10,523 nt of DNA from Chloroflexota bacterium (GCA_016196905.1 JACPWV010000108.1:1-10523); one strand, 5' to 3'; shown: positions 1 to 6,468, counted from the first letter of the stretch. A program made the numbers and translations. The notes: generated from the letters alone by a model not told the origin.

Positions 1-3
1 AAA

Positions 4-87
4 TGCCGAGGCAGGGATTTGAACCCTGATGCCGTTGCCGACACTGCGCCCTGAACGCAGCGCGTCTACCAGTTCCGCCACCTCGGC
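4..87 (-). tRNA. tRNA-Leu, anticodon CAG
   Basis: Read on the minus strand, this is a complete class II tRNA of 84 nt. The acceptor strand GCCGAGG pairs with CCTCGGC, followed by discriminator A. The D-arm contains AACTGGTAGAC. The anticodon stem is CTGCG/CGCAG around the loop TTCAGGG, which gives anticodon CAG and decodes CUG leucine codons. A long variable arm follows (TGTCGGCAACGGCA), and then a T-arm with GGTTCAAATCC. No CCA is encoded after the discriminator, so CCA would have to be added by the nucleotidyltransferase. An exact copy of its first 28 bases lies about 63 nt upstream. Confidence 0.97.
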
Positions 88-150
88 ATATCCGCGCTTT
101 TGATTCTGATGTTCGAGTATGATCCCCTTCCCGGCATCCGCCTGAGGCGG

Positions 151-178
151 GCGCGTCTACCAGTTCCGCCACCTCGGC
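151..178 (-). pseudogene. tRNA-Leu 5' fragment (28-base exact duplicate)
   Basis: These 28 bases are identical to the first 28 bases of the tRNA-Leu gene at 60-87, covering the 5' acceptor strand and the D-arm, and lie in the same orientation. Immediately after the match the sequence diverges into CCGCC-TGA-GGCGG (138-150), a short perfect inverted repeat. I could not fold a paired anticodon stem, variable arm, T-arm or 3' acceptor strand from the rest. A TCAGG echo of the anticodon loop follows the match, so this may be the remnant of a decayed second tRNA-Leu gene. It is not a functional tRNA as it stands. Confidence 0.8.
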
Positions 179-218
179 GCGAATCGCCCCCTTCACTTAA
201 TCGAGTCGGGCTGCCCTG

Positions 219-248
219 AATCTAACACCACTGGGGCGGAGTTGTCAA
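219..248 (-). promoter_or_regulatory. Promoter of the tRNA-Leu locus
   Basis: On the minus strand there is a perfect -35 hexamer TTGACA (248-243), an 18-bp spacer, and the -10-like hexamer TAGATT (224-219, four of six consensus bases). Transcription would start near 212 and run leftward through the tRNA fragment and then the intact tRNA-Leu. It sits just past the stop codon of the solute-binding protein gene, so the tRNA need not depend on that operon. Confidence 0.5.
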
Positions 249-256
249 CTTGAGCG

Positions 257-1906
257 CTAATCCTCGGCCTCGCTCACCAGTACGCGCTGGACGTTGACAT
301 ACCACTGGGCGATGGTCCGAAAGCGATCGCTGGGATGGGTCAAGGGGGCTAGCTGCACCCCGCCCACCCTGGCGTCCACCCCGTAGGTGTAGATGGGGTG
401 GTAGAGGAGGATAGCCGGGACCTCCTCGGCGAAAACCCGCTGGAAGAGATCGTAGAGCTCCTTGCGCCGGGCGGGATCGGAGGTGCGCCGGGCCTCCTCC
501 AGGGCCTCATCCGCATCGCGGTTGCTCCAGCCTGGGTAGTTCTGTCCGCCCTCTCCGGTCTGCGTGGAGTGCCACATCTCATAGGCATCCGGATCGGCCG
601 GCAGATCGCCCCACTCGTAGAGCAAGGCCATGAAACGGCGCGGGGCCAGCGCCTCTTGCACGATCCCCGGATTCCCGAGCACCAGAGTATTTACCTTTAT
701 CCCGATCTCCCATAGTTGGCGGGCGATCTCCTCGATGATGCGCCGACGCAGGGGATCATCGTTGGTCAGGAGGGAGAACTCCAGAGGCACCCCCTCCTTC
801 TCGCGCACCCCATCACCATCCTGGTCCATCCAGCCGGCCGCCTCCAACAGGGTGCGGGCTTGGTTGGGATCGTAAAAATAATGAGGGATGTCCGGGTTAA
901 AAGCCCAACTCCCGGGAGGATAGATGCTGTGGGCCACAATGGCCTGACCCTCTAGGATCTGATCGATGATGCGCTGGCGATCGATCCCCCACAGCAGGGC
1001 CTGGCGCACTTCCTTCTCGCGCAGCGCCGGCTCAATCAGGTTTAGGAAAATCAGTGCGTATCCCGAGGTGGGCGCCGAATAGAGGACCAGGTTCTCCTGG
1101 CGGCGGGCCTCCTCTAAATCTTCCGAACGCACCTGGGTGACCCCCTGGATCTCCCCCCGCAGGTACGCGGCCCACACGCTGCTCACATCCGGGTAGAAGC
1201 GAAACTCGATGCGGCTCAGACGGGGCGGCTGGTCATAATACGGCGGAAAGGCCTCCAAAGCGGCCCGGTCGTAGCTCAGCTCCACCAGCCGGAAAGGGCC
1301 CGTCCCGATGGGACGCACGTTGAAGAGGTTGCGCGGCAGATCGCGGGCGGGGACCCCGCCCAGCAGATGGCGGGGCAGGAGTCCCAGAGAGGTGTAGGAC
1401 AGGAAGGGGGAGAAGGGCTCGGGCAGGATGAAGGCCACGGCGTAATTATCGATCTTCTCCACCGTGACCGCCCGCCAGAGTTGGGCCAATTGAGGCGGCC
1501 CTTGAAACTCGGGGGCTTGGATAGCCTGGATGGTGAAAACCACATCATCGGCGGTGAAGGGGGGGCCATCGTGCCAGCGCACGCCGCGGCGCAGATAGAA
1601 GGTGTAGCGGGTCCCATCCGGGGAGATCTCCCAGCGCTCCGCCAAGTCGGGGACGGTGGCGCCGGAGAGATCGCTCCGGGTCAGGCCGGAGAAGATGAGC
1701 GAGGCCAGGTCCACATCGACTTGGTTGAATTGGCTCAGCAGGGGATTGATGGAGGACGGTCTACCAGCCAGGCCCTCCACGTAGATGCCGCCCGCTTCGG
1801 GCACGGTCACTGTGGTGGTGGTATAGGCCAGATAGCCCAGCAGGACGATGAGTATGAAAGCCCCCAGCAGTGCGGTCAGCACCTGCCCGCGCAGGTAGTG
1901 GATCAA
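257..1906 (-). CDS. ABC transporter substrate-binding protein, family 5 (peptide/oligopeptide type), membrane-anchored
   Basis: This 549-residue protein matches the SBP_bac_5 (DppA/OppA) family that binds peptides, nickel or other small solutes outside the membrane. The N-terminus has a hydrophobic segment at about residues 8-29 followed by TTTTVTVPEAGG. There is no lipobox cysteine, so it looks like an uncleaved anchor or ordinary signal peptide and not a lipoprotein. Family landmarks include INPLLSQFNQ (about 53-62), the LAERWEISPDGTRYTFYLR region (about 88-106) and RGVRWHDGPPFTADDV (about 107-122). The start is TTG, with GGTGAGG overlapping the secG stop as ribosome binding site; only 9 nt separate the genes, so they are almost certainly co-transcribed. 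No permease or ATPase genes are adjacent, so its transporter partner and ligand are unknown. Confidence 0.9.
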   Translation of the reverse strand: MIHYLRGQVLTALLGAFILIVLLGYLAYTTTTVTVPEAGGIYVEGLAGRPSSINPLLSQFNQVDVDLASLIFSGLTRSDLSGATVPDLAERWEISPDGTRYTFYLRRGVRWHDGPPFTADDVVFTIQAIQAPEFQGPPQLAQLWRAVTVEKIDNYAVAFILPEPFSPFLSYTSLGLLPRHLLGGVPARDLPRNLFNVRPIGTGPFRLVELSYDRAALEAFPPYYDQPPRLSRIEFRFYPDVSSVWAAYLRGEIQGVTQVRSEDLEEARRQENLVLYSAPTSGYALIFLNLIEPALREKEVRQALLWGIDRQRIIDQILEGQAIVAHSIYPPGSWAFNPDIPHYFYDPNQARTLLEAAGWMDQDGDGVREKEGVPLEFSLLTNDDPLRRRIIEEIARQLWEIGIKVNTLVLGNPGIVQEALAPRRFMALLYEWGDLPADPDAYEMWHSTQTGEGGQNYPGWSNRDADEALEEARRTSDPARRKELYDLFQRVFAEEVPAILLYHPIYTYGVDARVGGVQLAPLTHPSDRFRTIAQWYVNVQRVLVSEAED

Positions 1907-1915
1907 GGCCTGACC

Positions 1916-2146
1916 TCACCCGGTGGCCGGCTGGAGGATCACCGAGGCGATGGAGATGACGAAGAAAAGCACGGCCAATAGGATGGTCAGATTGAACAGC
2001 GTCTGCTCCACCCCCCGCCGGCTCTTGTAGATGCTCCCCTCGCCGCCGAAGAGGCCGCCCAGCCCGGCCCCCTTGGCCTGGAGGAGCACCGCTACGATCA
2101 GAGCGCTGGCGATAATGATTTGAGCGATGCGCAAATAGGTGATCAA
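1916..2146 (-). CDS. secG: Preprotein translocase subunit SecG
   Basis: This small protein has two transmembrane helices and is the accessory subunit of the SecYEG channel, assisting SecA-driven export. From the TTG at 2146 it is 76 residues, the usual SecG length: helix 1 is IAQIIIASALIVAVLLQ, then the characteristic glycine-rich cytoplasmic loop GAGLGGLFGGEGSIYKSRRG, then helix 2 in LFNLTILLAVLFFVISIASVIL. The open frame extends upstream to 2200, but a strong GGAGGGGAGG Shine-Dalgarno about 6 nt before TTG 2146 fixes the start there. It lies 26 nt after the lipid kinase stop and 9 nt before the solute-binding protein, inside one operon. Confidence 0.93.
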   Translation of the reverse strand: MITYLRIAQIIIASALIVAVLLQAKGAGLGGLFGGEGSIYKSRRGVEQTLFNLTILLAVLFFVISIASVILQPATG

Positions 2147-2172
2147 GAGTGTCCTCCCCTCCGCTGCAGCGA

Positions 2173-3183
2173 TTATACCCGCCCTGGGTGGGCCCAGCAA
2201 ACCCCTTGGGTCTTTGCCCAGAGCCTCTCCTCGGCAACAGAGGACGCCTGCATGGCCAGATCGACCTCCGGCCGGCCGCGCAACAGACCCGGCCGGACGC
2301 GGCGAGGAACGATCACTCGCAGGGCCCGGGGCACCACCTGGATGGCGATCGGCGTGGTCCCGCTCGGTTCCCCATCGACCTGAACCGGCAAGGGCATTCG
2401 CGACCGGATAGTGACCTGCTGAGCTAGATACCGCTCGATGTGCGGATCGCGCAGGTGCCGGTGAGTCAGCACACGGAAGATGTGTCGCGCCAGATAGAAA
2501 ACTCCCTGTCCCACGAAGATGCTGATATCCAGCCGCCCATCGTCCAGACAGGCCTCCGGGCTGAGGCGAGCGATGGCGGCGTAAAGTTGGGCGTTGGCGA
2601 CCTCCACCAAGAGGGCACGACGGGCTAGCCGGCGGCCGTCGATGCTGAGCATCACACGCGACCCAGCGAAGCGCGCAGCCGTCCCCAGCGCCGCCGGGAC
2701 GAAGGCCAATGGTCCCAGCCGTCTTTTGATCTCTGGACGCACCTCCCGGGTGACCCAGGCATCAAATCCGACCCCGGCCCACAACAGGAAGTGACGCCCG
2801 CCGGCGCGGCCCACATCGATCCGATAAATGCGTCCCTCAGCCAACGCTCGCGCCGCGGGTAAGAGATCGGTCACCAGGGGCGCCGCGGTGGGCATCCCGA
2901 TCTCGCGGGCCCAAACATTGGCAGTGCCCACCGGAAGCACGCCCAGGGCGACCTCGCTCCCCACCAAGCCGTTGACCACCTCATTGAGGTGCCATCCCCG
3001 CCCGCGACCAGCACCACCTCCTGGCCAGAGGCGGCCGCGGCACGAGCCGTTTTCGGTCGCCGAGTCAGCTAGGGTAGTCTCCGCCAGGGCGATGCGCCAG
3101 CCGCGGCTAGCCAATAAAGCTACCGCCCGCTCCAGGTCGCGGCGGGCGTCCAGTTGGCCCGCAGCCGGGTTGAAGATGATCAT
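2173..3183 (-). CDS. Diacylglycerol/sphingosine-type lipid kinase with compensated double frameshift
   Basis: This is a DAGK_cat/LCB5-family protein that would phosphorylate a membrane lipid such as diacylglycerol using ATP. From ATG 3183 it has 336 residues. It begins MIIFNPAAGQ, the canonical first strand, and later shows LNEVVNG (66-72), GVLPVGTANVWAREIG (81-96), a GVGFDAWV segment (137-144) and VDGEPSG near the C-terminus. Residues 45-64 (bases 2992-3051) do not resemble the family. Reading that stretch one frame over gives GQEVVLVAGGDGT, the missing nucleotide-binding motif. Two opposite indels, at the TTTT run 3050-3053 and the GG at 2988-2989, explain it. Either these are sequencing errors or the enzyme has lost its active site. 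The frame is open upstream to 3312, but that overlaps the kinase gene; ATG 3183 starts 5 nt after the kinase stop. Confidence 0.85.
   Translation of the reverse strand: MIIFNPAAGQLDARRDLERAVALLASRGWRIALAETTLADSATENGSCRGRLWPGGGAGRGRGWHLNEVVNGLVGSEVALGVLPVGTANVWAREIGMPTAAPLVTDLLPAARALAEGRIYRIDVGRAGGRHFLLWAGVGFDAWVTREVRPEIKRRLGPLAFVPAALGTAARFAGSRVMLSIDGRRLARRALLVEVANAQLYAAIARLSPEACLDDGRLDISIFVGQGVFYLARHIFRVLTHRHLRDPHIERYLAQQVTIRSRMPLPVQVDGEPSGTTPIAIQVVPRALRVIVPRRVRPGLLRGRPEVDLAMQASSVAEERLWAKTQGVCWAHPGRV
2988..3053 (-). other. Frameshifted segment replacing the GGDGT motif
   Basis: On the minus strand the frame changes at GAAAACGG (A-run complementary to 3050-3053) and returns at GGCACCTCAATGAG (complementary to 2988-2993), where one C appears to be missing from an expected ACC CTC AAT GAG. 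Between the two points the +1 frame encodes TARAAAASGQEVVLVAGGDG followed by T, a typical DAGK catalytic segment. The annotated frame instead encodes a Gly/Arg-rich stretch with no family resemblance. Confidence 0.85.
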
Positions 3184-3188
3184 GCACT

Positions 3189-3797
3189 TCAGCGCTTGAT
3201 CGCCCTCAGGATCTTGCTCAGCGCTGCCTCCGGGTCCTGGCTGGTATCCACCACCAGGTGGGGTCGGCGGATGGGCTGCTCGGTTTGGGTGAGGGCTTGG
3301 TATACGTTCCAATCGGCATCCGAGTAATCATCGGCCGGGCGGCCCATCAGCCTCTGGCGCACCACTTCCTCGGGGGCCCAGGTGCGCACGATGACCAGCT
3401 TGGCCCCAGCCCGTTCGGCCAAGAGATAGACGAACTCGCGATGGAACTCGATCAGGTTGGTGGCGTCGTAGATCACTCTGAACCCCTTGGCCAACAGCCG
3501 GGCCAAGAGGGCGTGGCACAGGCGGTGCACCCCCTGGCTCTCTTGGGTCGAGTAGGTAGGATTTGAAAAAAGGACCTTACGCACCCGATCACTCTCCACG
3601 ATGGCGAAGCCCGCCCGCTCGGCTAGGCGGCGAGCAAAATAGCTCTTGCCCGTACCAGGAAGACCACAGAACATGAGCAGGCTGGGCCGGGCAGTGGTCT
3701 CCGGCAGAGGGCCCAGTTGAGCTTCCAACTGGGCCAAGGCGGCATCGAAATCGATGGACCAGGGGGGCTTTTCAGGGCGGTTGTCGCACTGAGACAT
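3189..3797 (-). CDS. P-loop kinase, AAA_33/PNKP-like predicted kinase
   Basis: This 202-residue P-loop phosphotransferase resembles the AAA_33 predicted kinase group, relatives of polynucleotide kinase and zeta toxins. Walker A is GLPGTGKS (45-52), followed by an ESDRVRK segment (68-74) like the SD-x-R substrate/acid site of these kinases. VIYDATN (108-114) serves as the Walker B/switch segment, and an arginine-bearing lid RTWAPEEVVRQRLMGR spans about 138-153. About 35 residues precede the P-loop and may form a small helical lead. It is the first gene of the leftward operon; its stop lies 5 nt before the lipid kinase start. The ATG sits about where transcription should start, implying a leaderless or near-leaderless message. 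The substrate cannot be read from the sequence; nucleic acid ends, a small molecule or a protein are all possible. Confidence 0.85.
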   Translation of the reverse strand: MSQCDNRPEKPPWSIDFDAALAQLEAQLGPLPETTARPSLLMFCGLPGTGKSYFARRLAERAGFAIVESDRVRKVLFSNPTYSTQESQGVHRLCHALLARLLAKGFRVIYDATNLIEFHREFVYLLAERAGAKLVIVRTWAPEEVVRQRLMGRPADDYSDADWNVYQALTQTEQPIRRPHLVVDTSQDPEAALSKILRAIKR

Positions 3798-3805
3798 CCC
3801 GGGGC

Positions 3806-3835
3806 ATTATAGGCCCTGCTGGCCAGCCATGGCAA
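3806..3835 (-). promoter_or_regulatory. Promoter of the kinase-lipid kinase-secG-SBP operon
   Basis: The minus strand shows TTGCCA (3835-3830; five of six -35 bases), an 18-bp spacer and a perfect TATAAT (3811-3806). The predicted start, about 7 nt downstream, is near 3799, only one or two bases before the ATG at 3797. No Shine-Dalgarno would fit in the leader, so translation is probably leaderless. Confidence 0.6.
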
Positions 3836-3839
3836 GTGG

Positions 3840-3861
3840 CCCAACCCAGCCCACCCCCCCC
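3840..3861 (-). other. Putative G-quadruplex motif between divergent promoters
   Basis: The minus strand reads eight G, T, GGG, CT, GGG, TT, GGG: four G-runs of at least three with loops of 1, 2 and 2 bases, which fits the classic G3+N1-7 pattern. It lies just upstream of the -35 box of the leftward operon and about 75 bp upstream of the ftsH -10 element. It can be read only as a sequence motif; folding is not shown. Confidence 0.6.
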
Positions 3862-3934
3862 GACGGCGGCTACCCACACTCGGTTTGCCCTCACAGATAG
3901 GTGAATTATCCTACTAGCGTTTTTCACATCTTTT

Positions 3935-3943
3935 TGGTATAAT
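3935..3943 (+). promoter_or_regulatory. ftsH promoter, extended -10 type
   Basis: TGG followed by TATAAT (3938-3943) is a perfect -10 hexamer with the TGn extension. No good -35 hexamer is visible at 16-18 bp upstream, which is normal for extended -10 promoters. Transcription should start near 3950, giving a leader of about 39 nt that contains the AGGAG ribosome binding site. Confidence 0.6.
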
Positions 3944-3946
3944 GGA

Positions 3947-3962
3947 GAAACCTGCAGGTTTC
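3947..3962. promoter_or_regulatory. 16-bp perfect palindrome at the ftsH transcription start
   Basis: GAAACCTGCAGGTTTC is perfectly self-complementary and spans roughly -3 to +13 relative to the predicted ftsH start. A dimeric repressor bound here would block the promoter, so it is a candidate operator. It does not match the CIRCE heat-shock element. The regulator is unknown. Confidence 0.45.
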
Positions 3963-3988
3963 ACTCTGCCCGCATCAGGAGTTCCGCG

Positions 3989-5821
3989 GTGACCATGATG
4001 AATTCGCGCTGGCTGCGCAACGGCCTGGTTTACCTCCTCATCCTGGTAGCGGTCATGGCGCTCTTCTTTAACCTCTTTTCCCCATCCCGGGATACGGAGA
4101 CCATGGAGATCAGCGGGGTGGCCGAGCACGCGCGCCAGGGGAAAGTGGAGAAGATCGTCATCTCCGGCGATGAGCTGACCGTCACCCTGAGAGATCCTCA
4201 GAGGACGGTGACCTCCCGCAAAGCCCGCGAGAGTGATATCGTCGAATTCCTGGTGGCCTACGGGGTTTCCCAGGAGCAGCTCAGTCGGATAACCATCGAA
4301 TACGAGGCGCCCAACGAGTGGGGAGGCTGGTTGAACTTGCTCACCGGGCTCTTGCCCGTCTTCCTCTTCGGCGGCCTGATCATCTTCATGATGCGCCAGG
4401 CCCAGAGCGGCAACAACCAAGCGCTCTCCTTCGGCAAGAGCCGCGCCCGCATGTTCACCGGCGACCGGCCCACGGTCAACTTTGCGGATGTAGCCGGGGC
4501 GGATGAGGCCAAACAGGAACTCCAAGAGGTGGTAGAGTTCCTGAAGGGGCCCGAAAAATTCATCGCCCTGGGTGCGCGCATTCCCAAGGGAGTATTGATG
4601 GTGGGGCCACCCGGCTGCGGCAAGACCCTCATGGCCCGGGCGGTGGCCGGTGAGGCGGAGGTGCCTTTCTTCAGCATCTCTGGCTCGGAGTTCGTGGAGA
4701 TGTTCGTGGGGGTGGGCGCTTCCCGCGTGCGGGACCTCTTCGATCAGGCCAAGCGCCACTCCCCCTGCATCGTCTTCGTGGATGAGATCGATGCGGTGGG
4801 GCGCCACCGCGGGGCGGGCCTGGGCGGCAGCCACGACGAGCGCGAGCAGACGCTCAACCAAATCCTGGTGGAAATGGACGGCTTCGATACCGACACCAAC
4901 GTGATCGTCATGGCCGCCACCAACCGGCCAGACATTCTGGATCCGGCCCTGCTACGCCCGGGCCGCTTCGATCGGCAGGTGGTTCTGGATCGGCCCGACA
5001 TGAAGGGCCGCCGTGCCATCTTAGACATTCACGTGCGGGGCAAGCCGCTGGCCGATGACGTGAATCTGGATGTGATCGCCAAGCAGACCCCTGGCTTTTC
5101 CGGCGCCGACCTGGAGAACGTCGTCAACGAGGCAGCCATCCTGGCCGCGCGACGCGATCGCAAGGCCATCACCCTGACGGATCTGCAGGAGGCGATGGAG
5201 CGCGTGATGGCCGGGCCGGAGCGCAAGAGCCGCATCATCAGTCAGGCGGAGCGCAGCATCATCGCCCACCACGAAGCGGGACACGCGCTGGTGATGCGCC
5301 TGCTCCCCAAAACCGATAAACCCCACAAAGTATCCATCATCTCTCGCGGCATGGCTCTGGGTTACACCATGCCCCTCCCCGAGGAGGATCACTATCTGAT
5401 GGGACGGACCAAGTTCGAAGACGAGCTGGCCGCGCTGTTGGGAGGCCGGGCCGCGGAGGAGTTAATTTTCAACGACGTGACCACCGGGGCGGCCAACGAT
5501 CTGGAGCGGGCCACGCGCATGGCGCGCAAGATGGTGACCGAATTCGGGATGAGTGACAAGTTGGGCCCGCTGACCTTTGGGCACAAGGAAGAGCTGGTGT
5601 TCCTCGGCCGGGAGATTGGAGAGCAGCGCAACTACAGCGAGAAGATCGCCGAGGCCATTGACGAGGAGGTGCGCCACCTCATCAACGCCGCCTACGAGAA
5701 GGCCAAGGGTGTCCTGATTAAGCACAAAGACCTGTTGATCAAGATGGCCCAAAAATTGATCGAGGTAGAGACCCTGGAGGGCCCCGAGCTGGAGGCGATC
5801 TTCAGTGGGGCGGCGGCCTAG
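3989..5821 (+). CDS. ftsH: ATP-dependent zinc metalloprotease FtsH
   Basis: FtsH is a membrane-bound hexameric AAA+ protease that extracts and degrades misfolded membrane proteins and some short-lived regulators. The 610 residues show transmembrane helix 1 (about 11-30), an extracytoplasmic domain, and helix 2 (about 113-135). The AAA domain has Walker A GPPGCGKT (206-213), Walker [10 protein letters not shown] (261-269), the FVGVG pore loop (239-243) and the second region of homology [19 protein letters not shown] (311-329). The peptidase carries HEAGH (428-432) with the third zinc ligand probably Asp504 in AANDLERAT. All parts look intact. Cysteine at the usual threonine position of Walker A is mildly unusual. 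GTG 3989 is preferred because AGGAG (3977-3981) lies 7 nt upstream; ATG 3995 and 3998 are alternatives. An extended -10 promoter precedes it and a strong terminator follows. Confidence 0.97.
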   Translation: MTMMNSRWLRNGLVYLLILVAVMALFFNLFSPSRDTETMEISGVAEHARQGKVEKIVISGDELTVTLRDPQRTVTSRKARESDIVEFLVAYGVSQEQLSRITIEYEAPNEWGGWLNLLTGLLPVFLFGGLIIFMMRQAQSGNNQALSFGKSRARMFTGDRPTVNFADVAGADEAKQELQEVVEFLKGPEKFIALGARIPKGVLMVGPPGCGKTLMARAVAGEAEVPFFSISGSEFVEMFVGVGASRVRDLFDQAKRHSPCIVFVDEIDAVGRHRGAGLGGSHDEREQTLNQILVEMDGFDTDTNVIVMAATNRPDILDPALLRPGRFDRQVVLDRPDMKGRRAILDIHVRGKPLADDVNLDVIAKQTPGFSGADLENVVNEAAILAARRDRKAITLTDLQEAMERVMAGPERKSRIISQAERSIIAHHEAGHALVMRLLPKTDKPHKVSIISRGMALGYTMPLPEEDHYLMGRTKFEDELAALLGGRAAEELIFNDVTTGAANDLERATRMARKMVTEFGMSDKLGPLTFGHKEELVFLGREIGEQRNYSEKIAEAIDEEVRHLINAAYEKAKGVLIKHKDLLIKMAQKLIEVETLEGPELEAIFSGAAA

Positions 5822-5842
5822 GCCCAAACGCAGAAGCGCGGC

Positions 5843-5877
5843 GAGAGCCGATCTTCGGATCGGCTTTCTTCTTTCTC
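5843..5877 (+). terminator. Intrinsic terminator after ftsH
   Basis: AGCCGATC (5846-5853), a TTCG tetraloop and GATCGGCT (5858-5865) form a perfect 8-bp stem. It extends to about 11 bp through one G-T wobble and is followed by the T-rich tail TTCTTCTTTCTC. It begins 21 bases after the ftsH stop codon and so separates ftsH from the thioesterase gene. Confidence 0.88.
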
Positions 5878-5902
5878 GATAACTCGGTAAGGGAGTGCGC
5901 GG

Positions 5903-6343
5903 ATGTCCGGAGAACCTTTGTCCTCAGCTCTCTCCGATCCTCAGGGCCACGCTGCTGGCTTAAAGCCGGGCCTGCGTGGCACCGCCCGCCTGCGGGTGCA
6001 GGAGGAGCATACCGCCCCCCATCTGCGCAGTGGCGGGGTGCCGGTCTTGGCCACCCCTGCCCTCATCGCGCTGATGGAGTGGGCCAGCCGCGACGCCACC
6101 GATCACCTACTGCCCTCGGGCACGGCCAGTGTGGGGATGGAGATCCAGGTAAAACATCTGGCGGCGACACCGGTGGGGATGGAGGTCACCGCCCACGCCG
6201 AGCTCATCGCCGTCGAGGGGCGCGCGCTCACTTTTAAAGTCGAGGCTTACGATGCGGTGGAGCGGGTGGGCCAGGGTATTCACCAACGCTTCATCGTGGA
6301 TGTGGAGCGATTTCAGAAACGGGTCGATCAAAAGAAGTGTTGA
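5903..6343 (+). CDS. Hotdog-fold thioesterase, fluoroacetyl-CoA thioesterase (FlK)-like
   Basis: This 146-residue single-domain hotdog protein would hydrolyse an acyl-CoA. The core runs from LKPGLRGTARLRV (about 20-32) to HQRFIVDVERF. Characteristic blocks are VLATPALIALMEWAS (48-62) and VGMEIQVKHLAATPVGMEV (77-95). Thr51, Glu59 and His85 have the same spacing (8 and 26 residues) as the Thr42-Glu50-His76 triad known for FlK, so the catalytic set appears intact. The family is widespread in organisms that never meet fluoroacetate, so the natural substrate is probably another short or unusual acyl-CoA. An AAGGGAG site (5889-5895) lies 7 nt before the ATG. The ftsH terminator lies between the two genes; I see no clear promoter of its own. 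Confidence 0.87.
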   Translation: MSGEPLSSALSDPQGHAAGLKPGLRGTARLRVQEEHTAPHLRSGGVPVLATPALIALMEWASRDATDHLLPSGTASVGMEIQVKHLAATPVGMEVTAHAELIAVEGRALTFKVEAYDAVERVGQGIHQRFIVDVERFQKRVDQKKC

Positions 6344-6452
6344 CCGGCAAACAGGTGACTCCCGAAGCAAAGATCGCATACAGTTCAATAACCTATGGTG
6401 TCGGACGACCCCTCGGGCATGTAGTCCCAACGATGGGCGGATAGGAAAACTA

Positions 6453-6468
6453 CCACCCTACACGGTGG
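6453..6468 (-). terminator. Possible weak terminator at the end of the sirtuin gene
   Basis: On the minus strand, CCACC, a six-base loop GTGTAG and GGTGG form a 5-bp stem followed by TAGTTTTCC. The sirtuin stop codon TAG falls inside the loop. The stem is short and the T tract modest. It would end transcription between the convergent sirtuin and thioesterase genes. Confidence 0.35.

Noticed and set aside
89..178. A second complete tRNA-Leu gene
   Set aside because: Only the first 28 bases match; no paired anticodon stem, T-arm or 3' acceptor strand can be formed from the rest.
1367..1981. A 204-codon plus-strand open frame across the solute-binding protein and secG
   Set aside because: It is antisense to two well-supported genes, with a Gly/Gln/His-rich product and no recognisable domain.
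2147..2200. Longer SecG start at 2200
   Set aside because: It would overlap the lipid kinase and give an atypical N-terminus; TTG 2146 has a strong Shine-Dalgarno and yields the family length.
3184..3312. Upstream extension of the lipid kinase to an ATG at 3312
   Set aside because: It would overlap the P-loop kinase by over 120 bases, and the added residues are Pro/Gly-rich shadow sequence; the family normally begins at the MIIFNPAAG strand.
3914..4861. A 315-codon open frame on the minus strand opposite the 5' half of ftsH
   Set aside because: It is fully antisense to unmistakable ftsH coding sequence, its product resembles no family and is rich in His/Gly/Glu as expected from a shadow frame.
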